Positions 50,545 to 63,138 of a stretch of 64,000 bases of DNA are shown piece after piece. Below the pieces are notes generated by a model. The model made no database searches and was not told the DNA's origin. It saw nothing but the letters and a program-made list of their open reading frames with translations. The DNA is from Physcomitrium patens (lineage: Eukaryota > Streptophyta > Bryopsida > Funariales > Funariaceae), in assembly GCF_000002425.4 (NCBI RefSeq), contig NC_037267.1:7143396-7207395 (forward strand), in the 5' to 3' direction. Each line of letters opens with the position of its first letter. Position 1 is the stretch's first letter. A program made the translations under genes and the position numbers.

Positions 50545-52634
50545 ATTTAATAGTTGTAATTATTATACTTATATTTGGTGGTTTGGCCTTAATCTATTTG
50601 GTAGTAAAGTAGGTTGCTACTATTGGTATATTAAGTCATATGTTTTGTAGGCCTAATAGTATGGAGTCTCTATTTTATAGAAGGTTTAGCCAATAAACAA
50701 CTCACTAAGATGAGAAGTTTGGTTTAGACTAACTTCCTTCTTTGATAAAAAAAAATAATCAATATTCTACTTATTTATTCTCAATTTTGGTTTTTCTAAA
50801 ACTAAAAGCTTCGTAAAATCACAATATATTATGGTCTTGAAATCTCTTTTATTTATTTTAGAATTTTTAAAAAAAATAATTGTATAAGTTGTATAGCACT
50901 CTTAATGCTTCTTAAAGATTCTATAGTATTTTAGAGGATTCTAAAAATCTTCTAAAATCTTCTTAGAAATTTTCCGATTTTTTATAATATTTTAAAAACT
51001 TCCATAGTCTTGAAGATATTTCTTTATAGAATATTTTTTGGAATTGTATAATATTTTATAGTTTCAATAAAATCTCTTAAAAAAGTATACATAAAGTTTA
51101 TATGCCATAGTAATGATATAAGGGCAAAACATTCATAACCTTAATTTCACCAACAAAAGTTTTGAAACAATTCAAGAATTATTTTTGTTCTAATTTCATG
51201 CCTATTCTTCATATTAATCAAGAAGATTATATCATTATGAATTTTGAGATATATTTATATGTTTTTTGGTTTGGTTTCTTTCATAAATTGACAAGGTTTT
51301 CTTTGCCACATCTTTATGTTTCTTTCAAAAGTAGGTTGAATATTGTTCTTGCAATAAATACTTCTACTTTCCAAATTTTGTAGATTATTTAGCTTTGTAG
51401 TAGTTATCATATCAAAAAGTAGTCTTAAATATATGCACACAAACACTCTTTTTTTGCACAATATATTTTGTTGTGAAGATCACTAATTCTTTTTGGAGAA
51501 TGGTTAACTATTAAAGAACATCACACCAAGCATATTTCATCACAAAAAACTTATCAATTATGCCATATAAATATAAAAATCCATTTCTTTTAATTCTAAA
51601 CCCTAGTGCATGGATGTTGGGGGTTTCTAGACTTACATCGTAGGGTTTTTCAGTCATAATTCGGAAGAATGATGAACGATGCCATATTATAGATTAGTAA
51701 GATCATTTCTTATAAAATTTAATTTTTCTATAATGTGTGTGTAAGATCTCTGCACCAGCTCATGTCACAATGCATGTTTTCAAATATTTATGAACTGTTG
51801 TACACATTTTTTCATGAAGGGAAAAATAACAAGAATGGAAATTTGCGTCTTGCCGAAACTTTGAGGTTGAAATACTGAAAATTGTTGCTTTGCAATGAAG
51901 AACAATGGACCGTCCCTTCACGTCCCTCTGTTGGACCTCTCCAGATTCACGACACGTTCCGATGGCGTTCCCATCGGGAAGTCGTTCTCGAATTGTGCGG
52001 GCGCTCGCTGGCCCAACAGACGTTTCTGTGTCCCAGTTCGCCGCCGAAGTCGCGTTCGGAGGGTTCTCCCGTGACAGCAGGGATCGTTCGGTCATGCGGC
52101 CTTCGGCATCGCCTTCCCTGTGATGTTTCTCCCAGGGATGGCATGACTGGTGAAGGGGGCTTGGTGCGGGGGCTCTGGAGTGTTGTTGATTGTGGGTGCA
52201 GTGAGTTTGTGGAATGCGAGTAACCAAGTGGCTCGGGAAATCTAGAGCTTTGGAGTTGTGCTACGGGATGGCGTCGACTCGGTGAACTGCGGGTGGTCGT
52301 GTTTTTCTTTGACAATTCACACAGATACGAGCTGAAGCAGATCACGGCGTGGAGGTTGTTGTGGTTTTGCTGGTTCTTGGTTGCCAGAGATGGTGCGGTG
52401 TGGCATGACGGAAACAACTGAATTTCGAAGGAGGGTTGATTTCATACGAGTCTGGGATGGAGTGATTTTTCGTTCAGGGACAGAGCATGCGATCGAATCT
52501 TTTGGTTGGTTGTCTGGTGAGCGTGCAAGGGCTTATGGCCACAGGTGATGAGCATGTGGATGCAGGAGGTGAAGGTGTTTGGAGATGAGTAATAGAATAT
52601 AGAGGGAAATAGGAATGCTGTTGGCATCTGCCTC
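50401..52634. other. Intergenic sequence (left arm)
   Basis: 50401-51800 is very AT-rich with a TA tract near 50516-50540. 51840-52440 is GC-richer, with overlapping open frames on both strands that have no family resemblance and so are not called as genes. Confidence 0.45.
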
Positions 52635-52716
52635 GTCAATTTGGCCGAGTGGTTAAGGCGACAGACTTGAAATCTGTTGGGGTTCCCCCGCGCAGGTTCG
52701 AACCCTGCAGTTGACG
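52635..52716 (+). tRNA. tRNA-Ser (anticodon UGA)
   Basis: An 82-nt class II tRNA: acceptor GTCAATT/AGTTGAC, D arm GGCCGAGTGGTTAAGGC, anticodon stem ACAGA/TCTGT with loop CTTGAAA (anticodon TGA), long variable arm, T arm GCAGG-TTCGAAC-CCTGC, discriminator G. No intron. A mirror copy lies in the right arm. Confidence 0.95.
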
Positions 52717-53712
52717 TTTTGTATCCACTACACACTTGTATTTTGGCTCGTATTGGAGGCTCAGGAACCCCTTCCTTCGTGGTTGCTTTGGTGAGACTTC
52801 TGCACAGCATGCTCTGAGTGGCCGTACAAATCAAATACTTATTGTATTTAGACCTTGGCATGTTCGTACCACGTAAGGTCCTGCTGCTGCCACCATTTTC
52901 CTCCCTCAGCGATCTCATCCTAATCAAAGACATCCATTGGCAACTCTCTTTGTGCATTGCTTCATCCATCGAGTGTAAATTCCTCCTTTCTTCAGGCTCT
53001 TTGTTACACATGACAAACATCACTTTATTGCAGGAATCCATTCCTCACCCTAAGTGTCCAAGGTCCATTGTGACAATCTAATCTTTCTTATGTTCCTTAA
53101 GTCTAACCGACTCCCATGTTAGTCTTAGGTGCCTTTCACTCTTCACTTGCATTTGTCCTTCATCACTCGTTACTCATTAGAGAGTACTTCCATTCAAACT
53201 CACCTTTGGATTCAAGGATCTTTGCTTGGGATTTGCTGTGCCACCACCCAACCACTCCTTAAAGCATTCACCAAGGTAAATATATATTTAGGTCTTGAGA
53301 CCTATTGTGAGTTACATTGGTTTGAAGATCACTTTAAATCAAGAGGTTTTTTCATTAATACAAAAATATGCTTAGTATCTTGATAAATATCTTTGGTGTA
53401 GAAACATTAATATCACAATTCATAAATTGAATTGATGAAAAACAAGTATGTCTTATTTCAATATGATTATTGTTGTTTAGATGGTTGTAAAATAAATTCT
53501 CCTATTGTAATTTAATATAATACACAATTGTTGCTTCTTATTCACGATATATATATATATATATATATATAGTTATTTATTTATTTAAAAAATATTATAC
53601 ATACTACCATTTTTATTATTTTATTTGTATTATTTTGTATCAATCTTATAATTTCTTCTTATATTATATCATCAAATATTAAACATATTTAAAATTACAT
53701 TCATTGATCTAT
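52717..53712. other. Intergenic sequence (left arm)
   Basis: No supported gene. A minus-strand frame of 199 codons (52442-53041) overlaps the tRNA-Ser gene and lacks recognisable motifs. A TA microsatellite lies at about 53548-53571. Confidence 0.45.
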
Positions 53713-54033
53713 TTATATTTTTTTATGTTAATATTCATCACAAATATACATGTGTTATAGTTCAATTCAATTATTGGAAGCCAATCAATTCAATTATTTT
53801 AGTCAATTTCTACATGGTGCCTTAAATATATGTTGTTAGTATTAATTAATTTTTCTGTTTGACCATCATTCTTTAGATGCAAAATTTTAGTCATTATGCC
53901 CTCAATTCTAGACTTCTTCACTATATATTGCCAAAATATTGTATAGAATTGCATATTCATATTACTAAATATATTTTAAGATAATCTCTAATTATTTGAC
54001 TATTTATCAAGAAATAATGTTGTTTTGATATTT
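53713..54033 (-). pseudogene. Gypsy integrase relic (left arm)
   Basis: On the minus strand the degraded translation contains NNIISDK, QFYTIFWQYIVKK and NDGQTEKLINTNNIYLRHHVEID...DWLPIIELNYN. These match in order the integrase core of the chromovirus ([34 protein letters not shown]...[14 protein letters not shown]). It is very AT-rich and full of stops; an old relic. Confidence 0.75.
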
Positions 54034-54070
54034 ATAATGATCTTAAATCTTTGATAAAAATGAATAGATT

Positions 54071-54103
54071 TATATTTATTTATTTATTTATTTATTTATT
54101 TTT
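54071..54103. repeat. (TTTA)n microsatellite (left arm)
   Basis: About eight TTTA units; the mirror copy is at 56410-56442 and has the same length by eye. Confidence 0.9.
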
Positions 54104-54638
54104 GTTTTAAAGATTACTGATTGTCCTGCTTGAATATTTATATTTTTTTATATTCTCATATGAAATATTTTTTTAAAGAAAATGGACTACCTTTTTTTTT
54201 ATAAAAATTTGATGTGATATTAAATGTTACAGATTTTGACTTATAGTTTTGTTGAAATTATCTATTATAGAGATAGAAGTAAAGTTTGTGGATTCTACAT
54301 GAGGTAGAAGTGAAAATAGATTTGTAACTATTGCAAATCTTTATAAGCTTATCAACACTCTTACAGTAAACATTCCATATATTATTAATACCAACCATCA
54401 AATTGGTATATGTATGTGAATAGAAGAAGTTAATTATGAAGTCCAATATCTACACAAAGAAATTGTGTAATGGAAAGAAGCAAGTAGATCATCCTTACAA
54501 GCAAATCTAAAAACTCTTGCTACTACAAATATGAGGGAGGCAAAGATTAGTATTTAAAAGAATTTTGATGGAATAAGATGAAAAATTTAAAGATTTCTAC
54601 AACATATCAAGCTCTATTTAAGATTACATCTTTTTTTA

Positions 54639-55140
54639 ATATTATAAATTCTATGTATTTTAATACAATCAAAAAGATGAAGAATCATCAACCAATAGAT
54701 TCAACTCAAGAGCCATTGTTTGCTAACTTACTAGATGAGACATTATAATTATCACAACCTTCAAGATGACATGATTGAAATGAAGAGCTTCAAGAATGAT
54801 TAGTTCTTCCTTGAATGGAAGGAAAGTTATAATAAGTTTGATACTATAACCTTAAAAAAGACTCTTGATGTTTAGTGATTTTATTGGAAGTAAGAATTAT
54901 TCTTGATGGCATAATCAATATTTTGTTTGAAAGAAGTTATAAAGGTCTCAAAAATGATCAAATAATATGGTGGTCTTTTTGCCCTGAAATAAAATATTAT
55001 TGATGGTTGAGAGGACCTATCAACTATCTTTGAAAGAAACAACAATCAAAGTATGTGACAAATATAATTTGTCACATCTTGGATTTCATCAATATTTGAT
55101 TACCACTCTTTGTGGAACTCATCCCCAAAAAGAAAAATAA
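54639..55140 (+). mobile_element. Relic of chromovirus 3' internal region
   Basis: It aligns by eye to the minus-strand sequence 44302-44800 of the chromovirus. Blocks such as 'cagattcaactcaagaacc' vs 'tagattcaactcaagagcc' and the 'gatcaaataac...tggtggtc' region correspond. Most changes turn C to T or G to A. It ends with a purine-rich tract just before the LTR. Confidence 0.85.
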
Positions 55141-55704
55141 TGTCACAAACATATTTATTTTAATAATTATCTAAGTAATATAAATAGGTAGAAATATATA
55201 AAAGTAAATTAATTTAATAATATCTTATAGAAAAGCTTCCTAAAAGCTTCATAGATGCATTTTCACCTTTATATATCTTAATAGGTGATTAATTAGTTAG
55301 CAACTTTGCCAAGAAGTTAGCCATGTATCACACTTATTAGTAGCTTATAGAACAAGCTAATTATGTTGCATATGTACTAAAAACTTGCCTTATAAGTTAG
55401 ACATGTATCTTGCAAATTGGATACATTGTCAAGGTCTTATAGAACGTTACCATGTATCTCTTAGATAGATAGTAAAACCTTCTTCACTCTTGTCAATTCT
55501 TTTCTTATTTCTAGTTTAGTTGTAAGAGTCTCTAGTATCTTAGTCTTTGGCAATGGCCATTTCAATTTCTTATTAAATACATTAACTTTCTTATTTCTAT
55601 TTTATCATCTCTCATTAATTTATTTTTGACTTGTTTATGTATCTTCTTTGAGTTCTTAACTTTGATAGCAATCTTTGTCATAAAAATAAAAGTCTTTATC
55701 TTCA
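55141..55704 (+). repeat. Decayed 3' LTR of the chromovirus family
   Basis: It starts TGTCAC at 55141 like the chromovirus LTR and follows it block by block (e.g. 'aaacttgccttataagt', 'ttcttcactcttgtcaa'). The right end is estimated at about 55704. It is strongly AT-shifted. Confidence 0.85.
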
Positions 55705-56409
55705 TTTAATTTTTTTGATCACTTTCTATAAATGTGGTGATAAATACTTCCAAGAATAAATCAAGAATATATACGAGTCATAAATCCATCTTTATAAAAT
55801 GCTCAAATTAAAAAAGCGTCCTTCCAAATATGAATGTGCCTATAAATTTAATCTAAGTAAATCCATCAAGACAATAAAAAAAGATGTAATCTTAAATAGA
55901 GCTTGATATGTTGTAGAAATCTTTAAATTTTTCATCTTATTCCATCAAAATTCTTTTAAATACTAATCTTTGCCTCCCTCATATTTGTAGTAGCAAGAGT
56001 TTTTAGATTTGCTTGTAAGGATGATCTACTTGCTTCTTTCCATTACACAATTTCTTTGTGTAGATATTGGACTTCATAATTAACTTCTTCTATTCACATA
56101 CATATACCAATTTGATGGTTGGTATTAATAATATATGGAATGTTTACTGTAAGAGTGTTGATAAGCTTATAAAGATTTGCAATAGTTACAAATCTATTTT
56201 CACTTCTACCTCATGTAGAATCCACAAACTTTACTTCTATCTCTATAATAGATAATTTCAACAAAACTATAAGTCAAAATCTGTAACATTTAATATCACA
56301 TCAAATTTTTATAAAAAAAAAGGTAGTCCATTTTCTTTAAAAAAATATTTCATATGAGAATATAAAAAAATATAAATATTCAAGCAGGACAATCAGTAAT
56401 CTTTAAAAC

Positions 56410-56442
56410 AAAAATAAATAAATAAATAAATAAATAAATATA
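56410..56442. repeat. (TAAA)n microsatellite (right arm)
   Basis: The mirror of the left-arm TTTA tract. Confidence 0.9.
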
Positions 56443-56479
56443 AATCTATTCATTTTTATCAAAGATTTAAGATCATTAT

Positions 56480-56800
56480 AAATATCAAAACAACATTATT
56501 TCTTGATAAATAGTCAAATAATTAGAGATTATCTTAAAATATATTTAGTAATATGAATATGCAATTCTATACAATATTTTGGCAATATATAGTGAAGAAG
56601 TCTAGAATTGAGGGCATAATGACTAAAATTTTGCATCTAAAGAATGATGGTCAAACAGAAAAATTAATTAATACTAACAACATATATTTAAGGCACCATG
56701 TAGAAATTGACTAAAATAATTGAATTGATTGGCTTCCAATAATTGAATTGAACTATAACACATGTATATTTGTGATGAATATTAACATAAAAAAATATAA
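56480..56800 (+). pseudogene. Gypsy integrase relic (right arm)
   Basis: The mirror copy of the relic at 53713-54033, with the same DGQTEKLIN...WLPIIELNYN remnants on the plus strand. Confidence 0.75.
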
Positions 56801-57796
56801 ATAGATCAATGAATGTAATTTTAAATATGTTTAATATTTGATGATATAATATAAGAAGAAATTATAAGATTGATACAAAATAATACAAATAAAATAATAA
56901 AAATGGTAGTATGTATAATATTTTTTAAATAAATAAATAACTATATATATATATATATATATATATCGTGAATAAGAAGCAACAATTGTGTATTATATTA
57001 AATTACAATAGGAGAATTTATTTTACAACCATCTAAACAACAATAATCATATTGAAATAAGACATACTTGTTTTTCATCAATTCAATTTATGAATTGTGA
57101 TATTAATGTTTCTACACCAAAGATATTTATCAAGATACTAAGCATATTTTTGTATTAATGAAAAAACCTCTTGATTTAAAGTGATCTTCAAACCAATGTA
57201 ACTCACAATAGGTCTCAAGACCTAAATATATATTTACCTTGGTGAATGCTTTAAGGAGTGGTTGGGTGGTGGCACAGCAAATCCCAAGCAAAGATCCTTG
57301 AATCCAAAGGTGAGTTTGAATGGAAGTACTCTCTAATGAGTAACGAGTGATGAAGGACAAATGCAAGTGAAGAGTGAAAGGCACCTAAGACTAACATGGG
57401 AGTCGGTTAGACTTAAGGAACATAAGAAAGATTAGATTGTCACAATGGACCTTGGACACTTAGGGTGAGGAATGGATTCCTGCAATAAAGTGATGTTTGT
57501 CATGTGTAACAAAGAGCCTGAAGAAAGGAGGAATTTACACTCGATGGATGAAGCAATGCACAAAGAGAGTTGCCAATGGATGTCTTTGATTAGGATGAGA
57601 TCGCTGAGGGAGGAAAATGGTGGCAGCAGCAGGACCTTACGTGGTACGAACATGCCAAGGTCTAAATACAATAAGTATTTGATTTGTACGGCCACTCAGA
57701 GCATGCTGTGCAGAAGTCTCACCAAAGCAACCACGAAGGAAGGGGTTCCTGAGCCTCCAATACGAGCCAAAATACAAGTGTGTAGTGGATACAAAA
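56801..57796. other. Intergenic sequence (right arm)
   Basis: The mirror of 52717-53712, including the TA tract near 56942-56965. No supported gene. Confidence 0.45.
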
Positions 57797-57878
57797 CGTC
57801 AACTGCAGGGTTCGAACCTGCGCGGGGGAACCCCAACAGATTTCAAGTCTGTCGCCTTAACCACTCGGCCAAATTGAC
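57797..57878 (-). tRNA. tRNA-Ser (anticodon UGA), right-arm copy
   Basis: The exact mirror of the tRNA gene at 52635-52716; the cloverleaf is intact, so both copies could be expressed. Confidence 0.95.
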
Positions 57879-59968
57879 GAGGCAGATGCCAACAGCATTC
57901 CTATTTCCCTCTATATTCTATTACTCATCTCCAAACACCTTCACCTCCTGCATCCACATGCTCATCACCTGTGGCCATAAGCCCTTGCACGCTCACCAGA
58001 CAACCAACCAAAAGATTCGATCGCATGCTCTGTCCCTGAACGAAAAATCACTCCATCCCAGACTCGTATGAAATCAACCCTCCTTCGAAATTCAGTTGTT
58101 TCCGTCATGCCACACCGCACCATCTCTGGCAACCAAGAACCAGCAAAACCACAACAACCTCCACGCCGTGATCTGCTTCAGCTCGTATCTGTGTGAATTG
58201 TCAAAGAAAAACACGACCACCCGCAGTTCACCGAGTCGACGCCATCCCGTAGCACAACTCCAAAGCTCTAGATTTCCCGAGCCACTTGGTTACTCGCATT
58301 CCACAAACTCACTGCACCCACAATCAACAACACTCCAGAGCCCCCGCACCAAGCCCCCTTCACCAGTCATGCCATCCCTGGGAGAAACATCACAGGGAAG
58401 GCGATGCCGAAGGCCGCATGACCGAACGATCCCTGCTGTCACGGGAGAACCCTCCGAACGCGACTTCGGCGGCGAACTGGGACACAGAAACGTCTGTTGG
58501 GCCAGCGAGCGCCCGCACAATTCGAGAACGACTTCCCGATGGGAACGCCATCGGAACGTGTCGTGAATCTGGAGAGGTCCAACAGAGGGACGTGAAGGGA
58601 CGGTCCATTGTTCTTCATTGCAAAGCAACAATTTTCAGTATTTCAACCTCAAAGTTTCGGCAAGACGCAAATTTCCATTCTTGTTATTTTTCCCTTCATG
58701 AAAAAATGTGTACAACAGTTCATAAATATTTGAAAACATGCATTGTGACATGAGCTGGTGCAGAGATCTTACACACACATTATAGAAAAATTAAATTTTA
58801 TAAGAAATGATCTTACTAATCTATAATATGGCATCGTTCATCATTCTTCCGAATTATGACTGAAAAACCCTACGATGTAAGTCTAGAAACCCCCAACATC
58901 CATGCACTAGGGTTTAGAATTAAAAGAAATGGATTTTTATATTTATATGGCATAATTGATAAGTTTTTTGTGATGAAATATGCTTGGTGTGATGTTCTTT
59001 AATAGTTAACCATTCTCCAAAAAGAATTAGTGATCTTCACAACAAAATATATTGTGCAAAAAAAGAGTGTTTGTGTGCATATATTTAAGACTACTTTTTG
59101 ATATGATAACTACTACAAAGCTAAATAATCTACAAAATTTGGAAAGTAGAAGTATTTATTGCAAGAACAATATTCAACCTACTTTTGAAAGAAACATAAA
59201 GATGTGGCAAAGAAAACCTTGTCAATTTATGAAAGAAACCAAACCAAAAAACATATAAATATATCTCAAAATTCATAATGATATAATCTTCTTGATTAAT
59301 ATGAAGAATAGGCATGAAATTAGAACAAAAATAATTCTTGAATTGTTTCAAAACTTTTGTTGGTGAAATTAAGGTTATGAATGTTTTGCCCTTATATCAT
59401 TACTATGGCATATAAACTTTATGTATACTTTTTTAAGAGATTTTATTGAAACTATAAAATATTATACAATTCCAAAAAATATTCTATAAAGAAATATCTT
59501 CAAGACTATGGAAGTTTTTAAAATATTATAAAAAATCGGAAAATTTCTAAGAAGATTTTAGAAGATTTTTAGAATCCTCTAAAATACTATAGAATCTTTA
59601 AGAAGCATTAAGAGTGCTATACAACTTATACAATTATTTTTTTTAAAAATTCTAAAATAAATAAAAGAGATTTCAAGACCATAATATATTGTGATTTTAC
59701 GAAGCTTTTAGTTTTAGAAAAACCAAAATTGAGAATAAATAAGTAGAATATTGATTATTTTTTTTTATCAAAGAAGGAAGTTAGTCTAAACCAAACTTCT
59801 CATCTTAGTGAGTTGTTTATTGGCTAAACCTTCTATAAAATAGAGACTCCATACTATTAGGCCTACAAAACATATGACTTAATATACCAATAGTAGCAAC
59901 CTACTTTACTACCAAATAGATTAAGGCCAAACCACCAAATATAAGTATAATAATTACAACTATTAAAT

Positions 59969-60000
<32 letters not shown>

Positions 60001-60112
60001 ATTAAATTTAGATTTGTGTTTAAAATTTAAGATAATCAAAGCATTTATATATATGTATGGAGAAACCTTTATACATATATTATCAAACAAACAAGTTGGT
60101 GGATTATTCACT
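57879..60112. other. Intergenic sequence (right arm)
   Basis: The mirror of 50401-52634: a GC-richer block at about 58070-58670, then very AT-rich DNA. No supported gene. Confidence 0.45.
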
Positions 60113-60900
60113 TGAAATACTTAAATATTATTTGCAAACATAGAGTTGGTGTCTTTTGATTGATGTAGTAAGATGATGCCTTCTACTTTGTTCTTTTTAT
60201 TGTCTAATATATGCCCTAATATAGCTATTACAAAGAGGAATAAGTATGGTATTGGAAGCATCTTTAGTGGACCAATATTTCCAAGGTAAAAATTAGCCCA
60301 TGTTTTCCATTAATAGTAATTAAGGCTACCACTTCTATAATAAGTGACATCACTATTTCAATCCATTTGCTTATAAATGCTAATTGTATCATTGTTGTTT
60401 TTAGGAAGGTCCAACTAATGCAATCAAATGTCTTTTCAAAATTTAAAAATATCTTGATTATTTTCTTTTACTCAAGTCATTGCTTCCATCACTAGGAATA
60501 CATTGTAAAATATGTATTGTCTTCTTATGATTCTTGTTTGAATTGTGAGAATCCATCTAGGCAAGTTTGGTATTAATTGTTTTTTCAATATTTTTTCTAT
60601 GATCTAATAAATTTGATTCAAAAGAAAAATTGAAAAATAATTTGTAATTAAATGTAAGTCACTTAATTTTGGAATTAATATAATATTACTAATATTGAGT
60701 TTAGAAAAGAGTCTTTTTATTAATAGGACTTCTTGTACCAGTTCTACCACATCTGCTCATATGTCAAACCAGCATTGTTGGAAAACTTTTGACAATACCA
60801 TGTCCAACCCAAGTGATTTTTCTTTGAGTAGATCTTTTATTGTTATTTTTATCTCTTTTGTTATTGTGTCATATTCCATGTCTTTATTTTCTGCTTCTAT
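60113..60900 (-). pseudogene. LINE reverse-transcriptase relic (right arm, uninterrupted)
   Basis: This is the same LINE relic as in the left arm without the chromovirus insertion. The FEKTFDCISWTFL and following AFISKWIEIV segments are contiguous here, showing the pre-insertion state. Confidence 0.75.
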
Positions 60901-62237
60901 AGCTAATTTTGGCAAACTAGAAAAGCACCTTCTTCAAGCTACATTGTTTGTTTCTACCTCTATATCTTTTGTATATAGTTTTTTTTTTTTTAAATGTTTG
61001 TGTATAAATAGGGATGTCTTTTAAGTGAGACAATATACAACCACTATTGTTAAACTCCTAGATTTCTATCTTTCAATATTGTGCTCTATAGTGTTTTAAG
61101 AATTCTAAATTTTAGTAATTTCCTACCATAATCTATTTAGCTCAAAAGGAGTTGCATTGTTTTTCCAAGTGTTTATGGCAAATTTTCTGTAGTTGTAATT
61201 GAACTAAGTTGGATTGTTGTCTGGTCTTGTCAATTTTTTTGGAGTAGTTTTATTGTGGGTAGTTTTATTAATTGGAATTGATCTTGTTGTTTCTTGATTT
61301 ATACTGTTAGCCTTGTTGCATGTGGTGTCAAACCATGTTCATTTCCCAGATTACTTGGGTTGTGGAGTTTTGGTGTAGATAGGTCATCTATTATTTGTTT
61401 TGAGTTGCTCGTTGTTATAGTTTCTTGTGTAGGTGTTTGGGGGTTGAGGGTGTATGTTAATTGTGGCTCTGAATCCTCTTGTTTTGTGTGTTAATTGTCC
61501 TCGCTTGCCACCAAGGTTGCACAACAAGAGTCTTTTCTATGAAGGTTGATAACATCCTTTGAAAGGAGAAGAGGGCATGGCCGATGTTCTCTTATTGGTG
61601 GAAAGTGAAGAAGTTGAAGTTTGAAGCTCTCTTTTGATCGTTTTTCTAAGGAGTTGAGGCTAAAAAAGCTTCCAGAGTTAATTTGGTCTTTTCAAGAATC
61701 TATGGCCAAGTTTGGGATTAAAGAGCTTACTTGATGGTTTTGGTTGTTGTTTTATTTCTAGTAACTTGTCGTTGTCCATCTTTGTTCTCTTGCTCTAGCC
61801 TAGTGATGTATTCCTTGTCGCTTGCATTTGTACCTTGTAAGTACATATGTATCCTAAACAACTTAAATCCAACCAATTAAAAAAAATGTCTTCATTTGAA
61901 GCTGTGTGTATTGGAATTAAACAATTAAGAAAAAGAACATGAAAGTCAAGTAAGAGACCATTTTATTACAATTTAAATTATAGCATCCTAATTCAATTTA
62001 GGGAGGATGGTGTGTTAAAACACAATGTTATCTTATAGACACTTCAATATGCAAATTATTTGTGGGTCTATTAAATAGAAGGTGATAACAATTCCAACAA
62101 AATAGAACATGTAGAGTTCTTATTCAGGTTGGTCATAGCAAACCAACTCAACAAGGCAAAACACACTATTTTTCATTGCTGAATCCACCAATATTCAAAT
62201 AAAAACAAATAAAAAAGTGAAGTTAAGCTCGGCATAA
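60901..62237. other. Intergenic sequence (right arm)
   Basis: The mirror of 41915-43249. It includes the right version of the arm-specific patch at 61447-61471. Confidence 0.5.
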
Positions 62238-62381
62238 GACACTTCAGGTCAGAACGATCCAAGAGACAACAAACTCTGTGTAAAAGATCTGACAACATCG
62301 GACTTTTCAGACACTTCAGGTCAGAACGATCCAAGAGACAACAAACTCTGTGTAAAAGATCTGACAACATCGGACTTTTCA
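62238..62381. repeat. 72-bp tandem duplication (two copies, right arm)
   Basis: The mirror of 41771-41914. Confidence 0.95.
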
Positions 62382-62525
62382 AGAACCGACGATCACCCCA
62401 TGCTGGGGAGGGGGGGTATAAAGTACTCAACTAGAACATTTAAAACTTGTGTTCAGAGGTGCGCAAACGATCTCGAACAGTTTCGGCACCAAGTCTTAAG
62501 AGGTTCACTGAAGATGTGGGGTGTG

Positions 62526-62597
62526 AGGGGGCAAGCGGGGTTGAACCGCTGACCTATCGGACTGCAGCCGATTGCTCTGCCACTGAGCTATACCCCC
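62526..62597 (-). tRNA. tRNA-Cys (anticodon GCA), right-arm copy
   Basis: The exact mirror of 41555-41626 with an intact cloverleaf. Confidence 0.95.
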
Positions 62598-63138
62598 GGC
62601 GGAACCGACTCCAACGGATCTGTCTGGATTCTTCGGGTTTTCATTTAGTATTTGAAAGTGTATTTCTTAGTAAATACTATATTTCATTGTCGTCTCTCAC
62701 TAAGAGAGAAGCAATTACTGGAGGGTTATGTGAAGTTTTAGAAGCTTTGGAAGCTTGTCTGCTCCACTGAAGCGCAGCGAAGCGAAGGTGGGAATTTCCC
62801 ACGCACCTGCTCTCGCTCCTACATTTCGTTCGTCTTTCTCGCGGGCTTTCGATTTGTGCTTCCGGTGGCGGCGTCGCTTTTGCGGCGTTTGACGCGGTAG
62901 GCTTTGTCGGAATGGTGTTTGGGCTGACCATGTTTTGGGGGGATTTTGATGGAAGAAGCGGATGATGTGGACCAAGAGTTGGTCGAGATTTGAGTGAGCG
63001 TTGGGATTGAGATGCTGTTCGCGTTTTGTGAGGTGGGCTCAGAGCTCGGGCGATTGAATTAGTTTGGAAAAATCGGAGGATTTTCGGATCGGAGTGTGTG
63101 AATGTAGAGGAGCTCGTGCTCGTGCTCCTGCTTATGCA

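Larger units (their letters stand above)
40625..54638 (+). repeat. Left arm of a large inverted duplication (palindrome)
   Basis: Its reverse complement matches 55875-63527. Mirror coordinates sum to 104152 on the outer side (40625-42680), to 104150 after a 23/25-bp unequal patch, and to 110513 beyond the retrotransposon. The 6363-bp jump equals the 6358-bp element plus its 5-bp target duplication. Without the insertion the arm is 7651 bp. By eye I find only four substitutions plus the patch, all between 42655 and 43549. It carries PIG-W exons 1-2 and promoter, tRNA-Cys, a 72-bp tandem repeat, a LINE relic, tRNA-Ser and a gypsy integrase relic. Confidence 0.97.
54639..55874. other. Spacer of the palindrome
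   Basis: 1236 bp not shared between the arms. 54639-55704 is a decayed 3' end plus LTR of the chromovirus family. The remaining ~170 bp (55705-55874) are AT-rich and unassigned. Confidence 0.9.

Noticed and set aside
51760..52440. Overlapping open frames of 113-156 codons on both strands (and mirrors at 58096-58753)
   Set aside because: They overlap on opposite strands and in several frames within a GC-richer patch, show no family motif, and have no supporting splice or start context. Composition alone explains them.
52442..53041. A 199-codon minus-strand frame
   Set aside because: It runs through the tRNA-Ser gene in antisense and has no recognisable protein features.
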